Shown here one piece after another: positions 1 to 9,203 of a DNA stretch of 48,317 nt. This DNA comes from an uncultured Rhodothermaceae bacterium. GTDB lineage: Bacteria > Bacteroidota > Rhodothermia > Rhodothermales > Salinibacteraceae. The translations under genes were made by a program, and so were the position numbers. Each line of letters begins with the position of its first letter. Position 1 is the first letter of the stretch. The DNA is taken from positions 1 to 48,317 of the forward strand of contig CAJXLX010000009.1 in the NCBI GenBank assembly GCA_913056335.1. Reading direction: 5' to 3'. The notes under the pieces are model-generated. The model ran no database searches. It saw only the letters and a program-made list of their open reading frames with translations, and was not told the DNA's origin.

Positions 1-308
1 GGCAGGCGTGCCCCGACGATGCCTACACCGCCGTGCAATACGAAACGCTCTGCATCGACCCTGTAGACACGGTGCGCCGCCTGTGCCGCGATGTCGGACT
101 TGCATGGGACGACGCATCGATGCCCGCGGCGATTGCATCTCACAGCGCGGGGTCTGGCAGCGACCCTTCGAATCCCTACAGCACCACCCGCCGCAGTGAA
201 AACCGCGCTACGGCGTGGAAAAATGCATCTACCGAGTGCATTAGGGCCGTGCGGGCGGGATATATAGCAACCAAGCCGCCATACTATGCTGCGCCGTGGG
301 AGACCTAA
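1..308 (+). CDS. Sulfotransferase family protein, C-terminal part (5' end outside window)
   Basis: The reading frame is open from base 3 and ends at TAA 306-308, so only about the last 100 residues are visible. The frame reads through the GTG at 33 without a break, so that codon is internal. The visible part has the typical end of P-loop sulfotransferases: a 'QYETLCIDPVDTVRRLC' segment (an Arg/Gln-Tyr-Glu followed by a DP...T..R.LC helix), then 'TRRSENRATAWKNA', which matches the R.S..R...W K usual near the C-terminus where PAPS is contacted. The family transfers sulfate from PAPS to a hydroxyl or amine. The acceptor cannot be told because the N-terminal PAPS loop and substrate pocket are missing. 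The next gene starts 164 bp downstream. Confidence 0.72.
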   Translation, partial: QACPDDAYTAVQYETLCIDPVDTVRRLCRDVGLAWDDASMPAAIASHSAGSGSDPSNPYSTTRRSENRATAWKNASTECIRAVRAGYIATKPPYYAAPWET

Positions 309-472
309 AAACCCTAAAGTGCGAGGTATAAGAGTCTGTTTGGGGGTTGGTTGGCAGGCCATTGAGGCCACATCGTGCGTAGAGAGACGGCGCTGCAATA
401 TACACGCACGGAGACATCCCCGGCAACTGAACGTCGACCCTGTTTCATCCACTCAAAAACAGCGAAGCAGTT

Positions 473-3277
473 ATGTACTTCAGCACGACAGACGACAGCA
501 TTCAGCTTCCCAAAATAAGGAAGGACTTCGCGTATCTCCAGGACTGTTTTGTTCAGATGCTTCGGGCGTCGGGCGAGGAAGCGATTGCCGCCCTCTTTGA
601 TGGCGAACAGCGTCCGCAACCACTGGATAGTTCAGAGAAGCTGATCAAGGCGTTTACGCTGAGCTTTCAGCTCATGACCATTGCGGAGGAAAATGCCGCC
701 GTGCAGCTTCGCCGCAAACTGGAAGACGAACATGGCCTCACCCGTATCTCAGGGCTCTGGGGCCGAACGCTCGACGACCTGCAAGCAAGCGGGTTCACGG
801 GCAAGCAGATCGCTGAACGACTTCCTGAAATGCGCATCGAGCCGGTATTCACCGCGCACCCCACGGAGTCGAAGCGCTCGACGGTGATCGATCAGCTCCG
901 CGAGATCTACCGGCTCATGGTGAAGCGTGAGAACCAGATGTGGTCGGAAAAAGAGACTGAACAGATCAGAGACGATATTCGGGCGGCTATGCAGCGCCTC
1001 TGGCTAACGGGGCAGGTGTTCTTGGAGAAGCCATCCATCGGAGATGAGCTTCGCAACGTGCTTCACTACCTGGTCAACGTCTTCCCTCAGGTGCTGCCGA
1101 TGCTTGATCAGCGCCTCCGTACCGCCTGGGAGGAAACCGGATTCGATCCCGACCTGCTGGCAGACCGGGAGCAGCTCCCCAAGCTGCAATTTGGCAACTG
1201 GGTCGGCGGCGATCGCGACGGGCATCCGTTCGTTACGGACGAGGTGACCGAGGCTACTCTGCTGGAGCTCCGGAAGCACGCGCTCCAACAGCTCAAATCT
1301 GGACTGAACAACCTGGCGCAAAAGGTGAGTGTGTCGGCGTTTGAAGTCAGTGTGCCTGAGCGTTTACGTGAACGCATCGACCAGCTGTCCGAATGCACTA
1401 TTGATGCCCCAGCGGCGCTCGACCGCAATCCAAGTGAGCCCTGGCGGCAGTATCTCAACCTGATGCAGCAGCGGATTCCGATCGACAAAAACGGCGAGCC
1501 GGTTCGCGATCCTGATCCCGACCATCACTATCAATCGGCAGAGGCCGTTCTTGACGACCTTGACCTGTTCGCGCAGTCGCTCAACGAGATCGACGCAGCA
1601 CTCATCAGCGAGCGCGACGTGGAGCCTGTAGCGCGCAATGTAGAGGCGTTTGGGTTTCACCTTGCTGCCCTCGACATCCGGCAGAACAGCAGCTTTCATG
1701 ATGCTGCAGTCGCGCAACTGCTCGTAGAAGCCGGGATCGAAGACGGAGCCCACTTTGCTGACTGGACGGAAGAGCGGCGGCTTCGTTTTCTCAACGAGGA
1801 GCTCCAGACGACGCGTCCGTTTGTGCGCCCCACGCAGAAGATCGGCGAGGAGGCCGACGCCGTGCTGTCCTGCTACCGGGTGCTCTACCGGTACATCGAG
1901 CGATATGGGAGCGCGGGCATTGGCGCGCTGATTGTGAGCATGACCCGAAGCCTCTCCGATCTGCTGGTCGTGTATCTGCTTGGCCGCGAAGCGGGGCTGC
2001 TCCAGAAGCAAGAAGGCGAGATGGTGTGTGTGCTTCCGGTGGTGCCGCTGCTCGAAACCATTCAGGATCTGGAGCGAGGCCCCGAGATTCTGGACGCGTT
2101 TCTGAGCCACCCTATCACAAAGCGAAGCATCGACTATCAGGCCAGGCAGCACGACGGTCGCTGGTCGCAACAGATCATGGTGGGATACAGCGACAGTAAC
2201 AAAGATGGAGGCATCCTGGCCAGCCTGTGGAGCTTGAACAAGGCGCAGCGCGCACTGAACGACGTCGCAGACAAACACGACATCAGCCTGCAGTTCTTCC
2301 ACGGACGCGGCGGCACCATCAGCCGGGGCGCGGGCCCCACGCATCGATTCATCGCAGGCCTGCCGCCCGAAAGTATGCACGGCGATATGCGGCTGACTGA
2401 GCAGGGCGAGGTGATTGCAAACAAGTACGCAAATCCCGTCACAGCACTCTACAATCTTGAACTCCTGCAGGCCGGCACCACCGGGCTCACCCTTGGGGTG
2501 TTCGACAAGACCAACGTTGTGGCCGATGCCTCGGAGAGCACGCCTGCTCCGAACTTGACAACCAGCAGAGCACACCTGGAGCAGATTGTAGACCGGCTGT
2601 ATGCGCACAGCCTGGAAAGCTACCAAGACCTTGTGAAGTCGGATGACTTTGTGCGCTTCTTTGCACAGGCTACGCCCATCGACATCATTGAGAAGAGCCG
2701 CATCGGGTCGCGTCCCGCGCGACGCACCGGCCAGCGCACCTTCGACGATCTTCGAGCCATCCCCTGGGTGTTTAGTTGGAGCCAGAGCCGCTACCTCCTC
2801 ACCGGATGGTACGGCGTAGGGAGCGCGCTCAAGACGCTGCAAAACGAGCGTCCGGCGGACTTCGAGACGCTGAGCGCGAATGCGATCAACTACATGCCGT
2901 TTCGCTACGTGATCACCAACGCATCCTCGGCCATTGCCCTTGTAGATACCGACATTATGAGCCAGTGGGCTGGTCTGGTTGACGATCAGGAGATCGCGGA
3001 TTATTACCTGAACAAGATTGTGGATGCGTACCACACCACTCGAGCAATGCTGGAGACACTGTACGGCCACGACCTCCGAGAGCGCCGACCGCGCGTATAC
3101 GAAATGATCGATCTGCGATCGAAGCGCCTGGCGCCCCTGCATCAGCTACAGATCGACCAGATCAACACCTGGCGGGCGCTGAAGAAGCAGGGCAAGACCG
3201 ACGAAGCCGAAGCGATGCTGCCCGATATGCTGCGTGTTTTGAATGCGATAAGCAGTGGGCTGGGAAGCACGGGATAA
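473..3277 (+). CDS. ppc: Phosphoenolpyruvate carboxylase
   Basis: Cytoplasmic anaplerotic enzyme that carboxylates PEP with bicarbonate to oxaloacetate. The 934-aa length fits bacterial PEPC (about 880-970). Landmarks: the catalytic-His motif 'FTAHPTESKR' (H129), the 'GNWVGGDRDGHP' block near residue 240, 'GYSDSNKDGG' at 571-580, the Gly-rich loop 'FHGRGGTISRG' at 609-619 and 'LTEQGEVIANKYANP' about 30 residues later. The protein ends 'SGLGSTG', comparable to the invariant ..NTG end of the family. The motif after HPTE reads SKRST rather than the ..RRT of the E. coli type, so it belongs to a more divergent bacterial branch. ATG 473 is the first in-frame start and gives a normal N-terminus. It is monocistronic as far as can be seen; the next gene is 136 bp away. 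Confidence 0.97.
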   Translation: MYFSTTDDSIQLPKIRKDFAYLQDCFVQMLRASGEEAIAALFDGEQRPQPLDSSEKLIKAFTLSFQLMTIAEENAAVQLRRKLEDEHGLTRISGLWGRTLDDLQASGFTGKQIAERLPEMRIEPVFTAHPTESKRSTVIDQLREIYRLMVKRENQMWSEKETEQIRDDIRAAMQRLWLTGQVFLEKPSIGDELRNVLHYLVNVFPQVLPMLDQRLRTAWEETGFDPDLLADREQLPKLQFGNWVGGDRDGHPFVTDEVTEATLLELRKHALQQLKSGLNNLAQKVSVSAFEVSVPERLRERIDQLSECTIDAPAALDRNPSEPWRQYLNLMQQRIPIDKNGEPVRDPDPDHHYQSAEAVLDDLDLFAQSLNEIDAALISERDVEPVARNVEAFGFHLAALDIRQNSSFHDAAVAQLLVEAGIEDGAHFADWTEERRLRFLNEELQTTRPFVRPTQKIGEEADAVLSCYRVLYRYIERYGSAGIGALIVSMTRSLSDLLVVYLLGREAGLLQKQEGEMVCVLPVVPLLETIQDLERGPEILDAFLSHPITKRSIDYQARQHDGRWSQQIMVGYSDSNKDGGILASLWSLNKAQRALNDVADKHDISLQFFHGRGGTISRGAGPTHRFIAGLPPESMHGDMRLTEQGEVIANKYANPVTALYNLELLQAGTTGLTLGVFDKTNVVADASESTPAPNLTTSRAHLEQIVDRLYAHSLESYQDLVKSDDFVRFFAQATPIDIIEKSRIGSRPARRTGQRTFDDLRAIPWVFSWSQSRYLLTGWYGVGSALKTLQNERPADFETLSANAINYMPFRYVITNASSAIALVDTDIMSQWAGLVDDQEIADYYLNKIVDAYHTTRAMLETLYGHDLRERRPRVYEMIDLRSKRLAPLHQLQIDQINTWRALKKQGKTDEAEAMLPDMLRVLNAISSGLGSTG

Positions 3278-3413
3278 TCGGCGTGCACCAAGAGTCCGTT
3301 CGCTCCAGAGGCAACTGTTGGAGACCGACCATCAATCGCTTCGATGTACAGTGCGGCGTCCAGGTTCTAAACTCGACGCTGCTTTCCCCACACGTGCTTG
3401 CAAGAAGTCACCT

Positions 3414-4376
3414 ATGACAAACGTGTTGCTGCTACTTTTGGGCATTGCCCTGCTCACGGCTGGTGGTGAAGCCTTGATTCGGGGCTCATTAGCGGCAGCC
3501 CAGCGCCTGGGCGTATCGCCCCTGCTTAGCGGGCTGGTGATCGTAGGATTCGGCACATCAGCGCCAGAGCTGGTTGTTTCTGTTGATGCAGCCGTAAACG
3601 GACGTCCCGACATTGCAATTGGCAATGTGGTTGGTAGCAACATCGGCAACATACTCCTGATTTTAGGGATCTGCGCATCGATCACACCGCTGGTGGTGCG
3701 ACCGCTGGCACTACGACGGGATGCGCTTACGGTTGTAGCAGCAAGCATACTGTTCCTGCTCCTGGTTGGCGGAAGCGCGCTTGGACAGCCCGATGCATTT
3801 GTGTTATTGTTAGCTCTGTTCGGGTATCTGCTCTGGGCGTACTACACAGAGCGCTCCAGTTCGGCCCTCTCTGGAGAGCTTCACAGAGCGGAGGCGGAAG
3901 AGCTTTCCATCGTACCGAAGACAGCAGTCGGAATTGGAGCTGCCGTCCTTTTTGGATTGCTGCTGCTCATCGGCGGATCCCAGGCGTTGTTGACCGGAGC
4001 TACAGGAATTGCAAACGCCTTTGGAGTCTCCGAAGCGGTGGTGGGGCTGATTCTGGTAGCCATTGGCACGTCACTTCCCGAACTCTCGATATCGGTCATT
4101 GCTGCCATCCGGCAACACGCCGATGTAGCCGTCGGAAATGTGCTGGGAAGCAACATATTCAATCTCTTAGGGGTGCTGGGCGTCTCCGCGCTTCTTCAGC
4201 CGCTTCCGGTCCATGAACGAATTCTACAGTTCGACCAGTGGGTCATGCTTGGTGCAGCTCTACTCCTGATCGTGTTTCTGTACACAGGACACCGCCTAAG
4301 CCGGTGGGAAGGCGGCGTCCTGTTAATCGCATACGGGGTATACGTCGCGCTGAGCTTTACTGGATTTAGTGGCTGA
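3414..4376 (+). CDS. CaCA-family Na+/Ca2+ (cation) antiporter, YrbG type
   Basis: Integral membrane exchanger of 320 aa, the usual size for bacterial YrbG/NCX_Mj proteins. The two inverted alpha repeats that form the ion site are both plain: 'GFGTSAPEL' (45-53) with 'GNVVGSNIGN' (70-79), and 'IGTSLPEL' (about 217-224) with 'GNVLGSNIFN' about 20 residues later. The rest is about ten hydrophobic helices with a short acidic cytoplasmic loop between the halves (around 145-165). The frame is open further upstream, but ATG 3414 is chosen because the hydrophobic first helix begins right there. The family normally exports Ca2+ against Na+ entry. The ion is inferred from family, not proven. Confidence 0.93.
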   Translation: MTNVLLLLLGIALLTAGGEALIRGSLAAAQRLGVSPLLSGLVIVGFGTSAPELVVSVDAAVNGRPDIAIGNVVGSNIGNILLILGICASITPLVVRPLALRRDALTVVAASILFLLLVGGSALGQPDAFVLLLALFGYLLWAYYTERSSSALSGELHRAEAEELSIVPKTAVGIGAAVLFGLLLLIGGSQALLTGATGIANAFGVSEAVVGLILVAIGTSLPELSISVIAAIRQHADVAVGNVLGSNIFNLLGVLGVSALLQPLPVHERILQFDQWVMLGAALLLIVFLYTGHRLSRWEGGVLLIAYGVYVALSFTGFSG

Positions 4377-4537
4377 TCGGGCAAGGCCCCGGTCTCCCAT
4401 TGGCCAGTTTGAGCAAGACGTGCTGGAAGTCGATAGAGGCAAACGGTTAAGCAGCAGGCCAACGAATCCCCTCTGCATCCTTGTCGTACCAAATTTACTG
4501 CACACCCAGCACTCTGCAAATAGACCCCGGATACGGC

Positions 4538-5290
4538 ATGGCTGGACACAATAAATGGTCGAAGATCAAGCGGCAGAAAGCCAAAGAAGACAAGAAGAAG
4601 TCGAAGGTGTGGGCGCGTCTCTCGCGTGAGATTGCAACGGCTGCTCGCGAGGGGGGCGGCGATCCCGAGATGAATGCAACCTTGGCGAACGCCATTGAGC
4701 GCGCCGAGGCCGAGAACATGGCCAAGGATACCATCGAGCGCGCCATCAAGCGAGGCACGGGTGAACTCGAAGGCCAAGACTATGAGCCGGTTAGCTACGA
4801 GGGCTATGCCCCCCACGGCGTAGCGGTGTTTATCGAGGCGATGACGGACAACACCAACCGCACTGTGGCCGACCTGCGGCATCTGTTCAGCACCCACAAC
4901 GGCAATCTGGGTAAAGATGGATCCGTGGGCTACCTCTTTGAGCAGAAAGGGGAGATTCGGGTGCCCACGGATGCTGTCGACGAGCTGGAGCTGTTCGAAC
5001 GGGTCGTCGAGGCCGGCGCCGAAGATCTGCGCACCGAAGACGGCACGTATGTCGTAACCACGCCGGTCGAGACGTTCACCGATGTGGAAGATGCCCTCGA
5101 ATCGGCTGATATCCCTGTCAACGAGGCGGACCTCGTGCGCATCCCTGCCACCACCGTATCGCTCGATGATTCGGATGCCGAGCAGGTGCGCACGCTCGTT
5201 GAAGCGATCGAAGACCATGACGATGTGGACGCGGTGTACACCACGCTCGCCGACGATGGTGAGGCGCTTTCGCTCCACTCCGACGACTGA
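4538..5290 (+). CDS. yebC: YebC/PmpR (TACO1) family protein
   Basis: 250-aa cytoplasmic protein. The N-terminus 'MAGHNKWSKIKRQK' is diagnostic and fixes the start at ATG 4538, although the frame is open upstream. It continues with the 'KVWARLSREI' helix, the 'RAIKRGTGE' segment, 'YEGYAPHGVAVFIEAMTDN' and a C-terminal 'DVDAVYTTLADD' that correspond to the three family domains. YebC proteins were named as transcription regulators and more recently linked to translation of difficult (proline-rich) stretches by bacterial and mitochondrial homologues. The C-terminal half is unusually Asp/Glu-rich, as expected for a halophile. It lies 51 bp upstream of ruvC, the conserved yebC-ruvC order seen in many bacteria, so the two are likely cotranscribed. 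Confidence 0.96.
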   Translation: MAGHNKWSKIKRQKAKEDKKKSKVWARLSREIATAAREGGGDPEMNATLANAIERAEAENMAKDTIERAIKRGTGELEGQDYEPVSYEGYAPHGVAVFIEAMTDNTNRTVADLRHLFSTHNGNLGKDGSVGYLFEQKGEIRVPTDAVDELELFERVVEAGAEDLRTEDGTYVVTTPVETFTDVEDALESADIPVNEADLVRIPATTVSLDDSDAEQVRTLVEAIEDHDDVDAVYTTLADDGEALSLHSDD

Positions 5291-5341
5291 CGTCTGCGTG
5301 TGGCGTCTGCGTGCTCCTTCCCTCGACAATAGCGCATTGGC

Positions 5342-5884
5342 ATGATTATTCTTGGCATCGACCCCGGATCCAACTGCACCGGCTATGGCGTGGTGCGGGC
5401 GACCGGGTCGCAGGAGACCACTCCGGCACAGGGCGTCATTCGGTTGGATAGTGACACCCCACACATCGACCGGCTGAAGTGCATCTACGACGAGGTGGCG
5501 GTGCTTATTGAGGCACACAACCCGGAGGTGCTCGCTATCGAAATGCCTGTGTACGGGAAAAACCCGCAGTCGATGCTGAAGCTGGGCCGCGCGCAGGCGG
5601 CTGCTATGATGGCGGGGCTGAACCACAGTCTGGATGTGGTGCAGTACACGCCCAAAGAAGTCAAGAAGTCTGTAACGGGCAACGGCAACGCGTCGAAGCA
5701 GCAGGTGCGCTACATGATCCACGCGATTCTGGAGATGGAGGGCGCGGCGGATGACATCGCGCTCGACGCCTCCGACGCGCTGGCCATTGCGCTTTGCCAC
5801 ACTAACCGCCGCTCGCACGGCGCCACCGAGCAGTACAGCGGCTGGGGTAGCTTTGTGGATGCGAACCCGGATCGCGTACAGTAG
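5342..5884 (+). CDS. ruvC: Crossover junction endodeoxyribonuclease RuvC
   Basis: Holliday-junction resolvase, a dimeric nuclease that cuts junctions processed by RuvAB. At 180 aa it is the normal size. The RNase H-like acidic residues are present: D7 in 'MIILGIDPGS', E67 in 'LAIEMPVYGKN', and D142/D145 in 'LDASDALAIALCH'. Basic residues of the DNA-binding region ('KEVKKSVTGNGNASKQQV', 105-122) are also conserved. ATG 5342 is right at the family start. It sits after yebC; ruvA and ruvB are not in the window, as phosphoglucomutase follows. Confidence 0.96.
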   Translation: MIILGIDPGSNCTGYGVVRATGSQETTPAQGVIRLDSDTPHIDRLKCIYDEVAVLIEAHNPEVLAIEMPVYGKNPQSMLKLGRAQAAAMMAGLNHSLDVVQYTPKEVKKSVTGNGNASKQQVRYMIHAILEMEGAADDIALDASDALAIALCHTNRRSHGATEQYSGWGSFVDANPDRVQ

Positions 5885-5992
5885 AAGCGCTCCAGGTTTT
5901 TTTGCAGGAGGGAAGCAGCGAGTAGGATCTCCGCACGACATTCGTTATCATAGAACCCACGAGTCTTTCCCATAGCGTTTCCCGATTCCACT

Positions 5993-7651
5993 ATGAGCAC
6001 ACATGACTTAGCCGGACAACCGGCCCCCAGCGACCAACTACTCGATGTATCGGCACTGCTTGCTGCGTATCAGAACGACCAGCCCGATCCGTCAGTAGCG
6101 GCGCAGCGCGTATCGTTTGGTACCTCGGGCCATCGCGGCACCGCCTTCGACCGCACCTTCAACGAAGCGCACATCCTGGCGATTGCCCAGGCCGTGTGCG
6201 ACTATCGCGATGAAGCAGGCATCACCGGGCCGCTGTTCCTGGGGATGGATACCCATGCGCTCTCAGCCCCCGCACAGGCCACGTGTCTGGAAGTGTTTGC
6301 CGCAAACGAGATTGACGTGCGCATTGCCGCCGATGACGGGGTAACGCCCACCCCCGCCGTATCCCATGCCATTCTAACGTACAACGACGGACGCGCCGAA
6401 GGGCAGGCTGATGGCGTTATCATCACGCCCTCGCACAACCCGCCCGCTGATGGCGGCATCAAGTACAACGGTCCTACCGGCGGCCCGGCCACCCCCAAGG
6501 CTACCAACTGGATTCAGAACCGCGCCAATCAGCACCTCGATGCCAAACTGGCCAATGTGAAGCGCATCGGCTACGAACAGGCGCTGCGGGCCTCTACCAC
6601 GCACGAGTACGACTTCCTGCGCCACTACGTCGATGACCTGGACGCGGTCCTCGACATGGAGCTCATTCGCGAGTCGGGGCTCTCCCTCGCCGTCGACCCG
6701 CTGGGCGGAGCAGGCGTGCATTACTGGACCGCCATCGCCGACACGTACGACCTGCCGCTTGAGGTGCTACGCACTGACATCGACCCCACGTTTTCGTTCA
6801 TGACGCTCGACTGGGATGGCCAGATCCGCATGGATCCGTCGTCGGCCCACGCGATGCAGTCACTTATCAACCTGAAAGATGAGTACGACGTTGCCTTTGC
6901 GTGCGACACCGACCACGACCGCCACGGCATCGTCACGAAGACCGGCGGACTGATGCCGCCCAACGCCTATCTGAGCGTGATGGTGGATGCGCTACTCAGC
7001 AGTCGCACCGGCTGGGCCGATGATGTGGGCGTGGGCAAAACGGTTGTTACCACACGCTTGCTCGACCGCATCGCCGCGGATTACGGACGCCCGGTTACGG
7101 AAGTGCCCGTCGGCTTCAAGTGGTTCGTGGATGTGCTCTACAACGGCAGTTGCGGCTTTGTCGGCGAAGAGAGTGCAGGGGCCTCGTTCCTCCGCAAGGA
7201 CGGCACAGTCTGGAGCACCGACAAAGACGGCATTATTGCGGCGCTCATGGCTGCCGAAATCACAGCTCGTACGGGCCAAGATCCCAGCGAGCGCTACGAC
7301 GAACTCACCGAGCAGTTTGGCAATCCCGTGTATGAGCGGGTGGATGCACCGGCCACGCCCGAACAGAAGGCCGTCCTCAAAAACCTGACGCCCGACCTCG
7401 TGACGCAAGACGAACTCGCCGGCGAGCCCATTCAGACGATCCGCACCAATGCGCCTGGCAACGACGCTGCCATTGGCGGACTCAAGGTAGAGACGGAGAA
7501 TGGATGGTTTGTAGCGCGCCCCTCGGGCACCGAAGCCATCTACAAAATCTACGGTGAGAGCTTCAAGGGCCGCGACCACCTCGACCAGATCCACGAAGAC
7601 GCGCAGGCGCTCGTCAATCGTGCGTTCGAGGCCTCACCGAAAACGGCATAG
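5993..7651 (+). CDS. pgm: Phosphoglucomutase (alpha-D-glucose phosphate-specific)
   Basis: Interconverts glucose 1-phosphate and glucose 6-phosphate, linking glycolysis to glycogen, trehalose and cell-envelope sugars. The 552-aa protein aligns along its length with E. coli Pgm (546 aa): 'AGQPAPSDQLLDVSALLAAY' at the N-terminus, 'FGTSGHRG', the phosphoserine loop 'TPSHNPP' (S147), the metal-binding loop 'DTDHDRHGIV' around 303-312, the sugar loop 'GEESAGASFL', and the phosphate-binding 'ARPSGTEAIYKIYGESF' at the end. All catalytic landmarks are intact. It is 108 bp after ruvC and followed by a long non-coding region, so probably the last gene of this + strand run. Confidence 0.96.
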   Translation: MSTHDLAGQPAPSDQLLDVSALLAAYQNDQPDPSVAAQRVSFGTSGHRGTAFDRTFNEAHILAIAQAVCDYRDEAGITGPLFLGMDTHALSAPAQATCLEVFAANEIDVRIAADDGVTPTPAVSHAILTYNDGRAEGQADGVIITPSHNPPADGGIKYNGPTGGPATPKATNWIQNRANQHLDAKLANVKRIGYEQALRASTTHEYDFLRHYVDDLDAVLDMELIRESGLSLAVDPLGGAGVHYWTAIADTYDLPLEVLRTDIDPTFSFMTLDWDGQIRMDPSSAHAMQSLINLKDEYDVAFACDTDHDRHGIVTKTGGLMPPNAYLSVMVDALLSSRTGWADDVGVGKTVVTTRLLDRIAADYGRPVTEVPVGFKWFVDVLYNGSCGFVGEESAGASFLRKDGTVWSTDKDGIIAALMAAEITARTGQDPSERYDELTEQFGNPVYERVDAPATPEQKAVLKNLTPDLVTQDELAGEPIQTIRTNAPGNDAAIGGLKVETENGWFVARPSGTEAIYKIYGESFKGRDHLDQIHEDAQALVNRAFEASPKTA

Positions 7652-7697
7652 GCACGACGCTTGCGGATTATCTAATTCAGGTTGCCCTCTACAAGGT

Positions 7698-7860
7698 TGT
7701 CATTTTGAGCGGATACCGACAGCCGTCGGTAGGAGTCGAAAAATCCCCTTGTAGCACATGTTTAGCTCTCAGTGGGAGAGATTTCCGCAAGGGACGACCG
7801 ATTGGCTCCTTTGTACAACAGGCATGACCTGCGGCCCTCGCTCTGCTCCTCAGAATGACA
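7698..7860. repeat. 163-bp element with 12-bp terminal inverted repeats
   Basis: The left end 7698-7709 reads TGTCATTTTGAG and the right end 7849-7860 is its reverse complement with one mismatch (TGTCATTCTGAG). Each half resembles the widespread intergenic repeat that begins 'GTCATTYTGAGC' and continues to a GAATCTC/GAAATCTC-like core; the two halves face each other. The left half (7697-7751) is similar to the sequence at 8146-8200. The element has no coding capacity. A MITE-like or palindromic intergenic element is the best description. Confidence 0.6.
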
Positions 7861-7920
7861 GAATGTGGTGGGTGATGGATACCCTGCAACTTAGGTTATT
7901 TCCCTGATTCCAAGATCATG

Positions 7921-7947
7921 AACGGCTCGCCCCGGTGGCGGGCCGTT
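7921..7947. terminator. GC-rich hairpin, probable bidirectional terminator
   Basis: An 11-bp stem (7921-7931 with 7937-7947, one G-T pair) closes a 5-nt loop (7932-7936). It lies between two converging transcription units (pgm and the mevalonate operon). No long T run follows on either strand, so termination would rely on the hairpin or on Rho. Confidence 0.55.
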
Positions 7948-8145
7948 CGGTGTTAGAGGTGCGTTTGGTCGTCAAAGACGCGATGGGTGTACCAGGGCCA
8001 GTGGGGGCACATCGATAAACGAATCGTTCCTGCGTCCGACGGTCCTCCGTTGGACTGTGCACGGTAGAGACGCTCCTGGGTCTACAGTGTGATGAGGGCC
8101 GTGCTTGACAAGCAGTCCCCCTGTCCCACCGTATCTGTTAAACGC

Positions 8146-8200
8146 CAAGGAGATGGTTCGACTCTCGGCTCCTTCGTCGCCTTCCGCTCACCATGACGAG
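8146..8200. repeat. Second, diverged copy of the intergenic repeat
   Basis: This 55-bp stretch reads CAAGGAGATGGTTCGACTC ... CCGCTCACCATGACGAG. It aligns without gaps to the reverse complement of 7697-7751: both start CAAGGRGAT, share TTCGACTC, and end CCGCTCANNATGAC. The middle portions differ. The copies are in opposite orientation about 400 bp apart. Confidence 0.55.
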
Positions 8201-8254
8201 CTTTGTTGGGGAGATAATAGCAGAGCAACTATCAAAATGAGGACCCACACAGCA

Positions 8255-9061
8255 CTACACGGCAGCAATGTGCGTGCGGTGCGCATCGGGGTCGCTGCGG
8301 AGGGCCGCCGCAAACCGGTCCGGCACGGTGCCATTCAGTAGCAGCGAGTCGATGCCTTGCTCGGCAAGGGCGCTGGCGGTGCGCAGGCGCAGCGCCATGC
8401 CGCCGGTGACGTCGGTGCCGCCCGGGGCATGCACATTGCTGATCATGGCGCGGGCCTGTGCGGCGGTGAGGTGGGGCCGCGTGTGGCCGTTGGCATCGTA
8501 CACACCGTCGGTATTGCCGCACCAGAGCACACGGGCTACCGGGATATTCCGGGCTTGGAGTGCGTCGATAAGTGTGCGGAAGACGGTTTCGGTGGAGCAG
8601 ATGCTCAGCCCATGCTCGGTGTCGAGCGTGACATCGCCGTAGGTGACGGGCAGCGCTCCTGCAGAGAGGGCGTGCTGTACCGGCGCTGCACCATTAAGCT
8701 GAGGCGTGTCTCGTGTAGTGACAAATGCGCTGGACGGTGCCCACGAAAACACGGGCAGTCCGGCGTTGCGTAGGGCGTGTGCCACATGCCGGTGCAGGGC
8801 AGCCACGGCCTTTTGGATCTGGCTCAATGCGGGCGCCGGATCGGTGAGGGGGGCACTGGGAGCGAACCCGGCCTCGCGGGCGGCAACGTGTCCGAACGAG
8901 CCGCTGCCGTGGCCCAGCACGATCGGCGCGTTGGGGGCGTTGGCATGGTAGCGGGCCAGCTCGTCGGCCAGGCGCGCAAGCACATCCGTGCGCACGGAGA
9001 AGCGGCCTGTTTTGTCGGTGATGAGGCTGCCGCCCCACTTTATGAAGGTGACTGGGCGCAT
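8255..9061 (-). CDS. ipk: Isopentenyl phosphate kinase
   Basis: Amino-acid-kinase-fold enzyme that phosphorylates isopentenyl phosphate (IP) to IPP with ATP, the last step of the alternative mevalonate pathway. The 268-aa length matches archaeal IPKs (about 245-270). Landmarks: 'IKWGGSLITDK' (7-17, ATP-phosphate Lys and Gly loop), 'HGSGSFGH' (51-58) whose last His (H58) corresponds to the IPK-specific substrate His after G(A/S)FG, 'YGDVTLDTEHG' (141-151), 'TDGVYD' (184-189) and 'DVTGGM' (217-222). That His separates IPK from glutamate-5-kinase and fosfomycin kinases. ATG 9061 was chosen because the beta-strand 'VTFIKWGGS' follows at the family position, though the frame is open upstream. It is the last gene of the operon, 142 nt after the decarboxylase. 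Confidence 0.9.
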   Translation of the reverse strand: MRPVTFIKWGGSLITDKTGRFSVRTDVLARLADELARYHANAPNAPIVLGHGSGSFGHVAAREAGFAPSAPLTDPAPALSQIQKAVAALHRHVAHALRNAGLPVFSWAPSSAFVTTRDTPQLNGAAPVQHALSAGALPVTYGDVTLDTEHGLSICSTETVFRTLIDALQARNIPVARVLWCGNTDGVYDANGHTRPHLTAAQARAMISNVHAPGGTDVTGGMALRLRTASALAEQGIDSLLLNGTVPDRFAAALRSDPDAHRTHIAAV

Positions 9062-9203
9062 GGCGCGTGGCAAACTGGCGGAAGCAAATGAGACGAGCAC
9101 GGGCCGCTCACATACGAGGCCCGCTGCGGGAGGCCGGGGCCTGGCGAACTGCATCGGGGCAACCAGGGAGGCAGTAGGCTGTGCGTTCCCCCAAAAGACA
9201 ATG

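Larger units (their letters stand above)
7652..8254. other. Convergent intergenic region with repeats (603 bp)
   Basis: This lies between the stops of pgm (+) and isopentenyl phosphate kinase (-). It contains a 163-bp element with terminal inverted repeats, a strong GC hairpin and a further diverged repeat copy, each listed separately. Short open frames occur (for example 8105-8341 +) but have no recognisable protein features and run through the repeat, so they are not called. No RNA gene was recognised. Confidence 0.6.

Noticed and set aside
1364-3142. 592-codon minus-strand open frame opposite ppc
   Set aside because: It lies wholly within PEP carboxylase, whose motifs are all on the plus strand. 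Long antisense frames are common in GC-rich DNA with biased codons.
4196-5941. 581-codon minus-strand frame across the exchanger end, yebC and ruvC
   Set aside because: It spans three well-identified plus-strand genes and has no domain-like sequence.
8105-8341. 78-codon plus-strand frame in the intergenic repeat region
   Set aside because: Runs through the repeat copy and into the end of the isopentenyl phosphate kinase gene.
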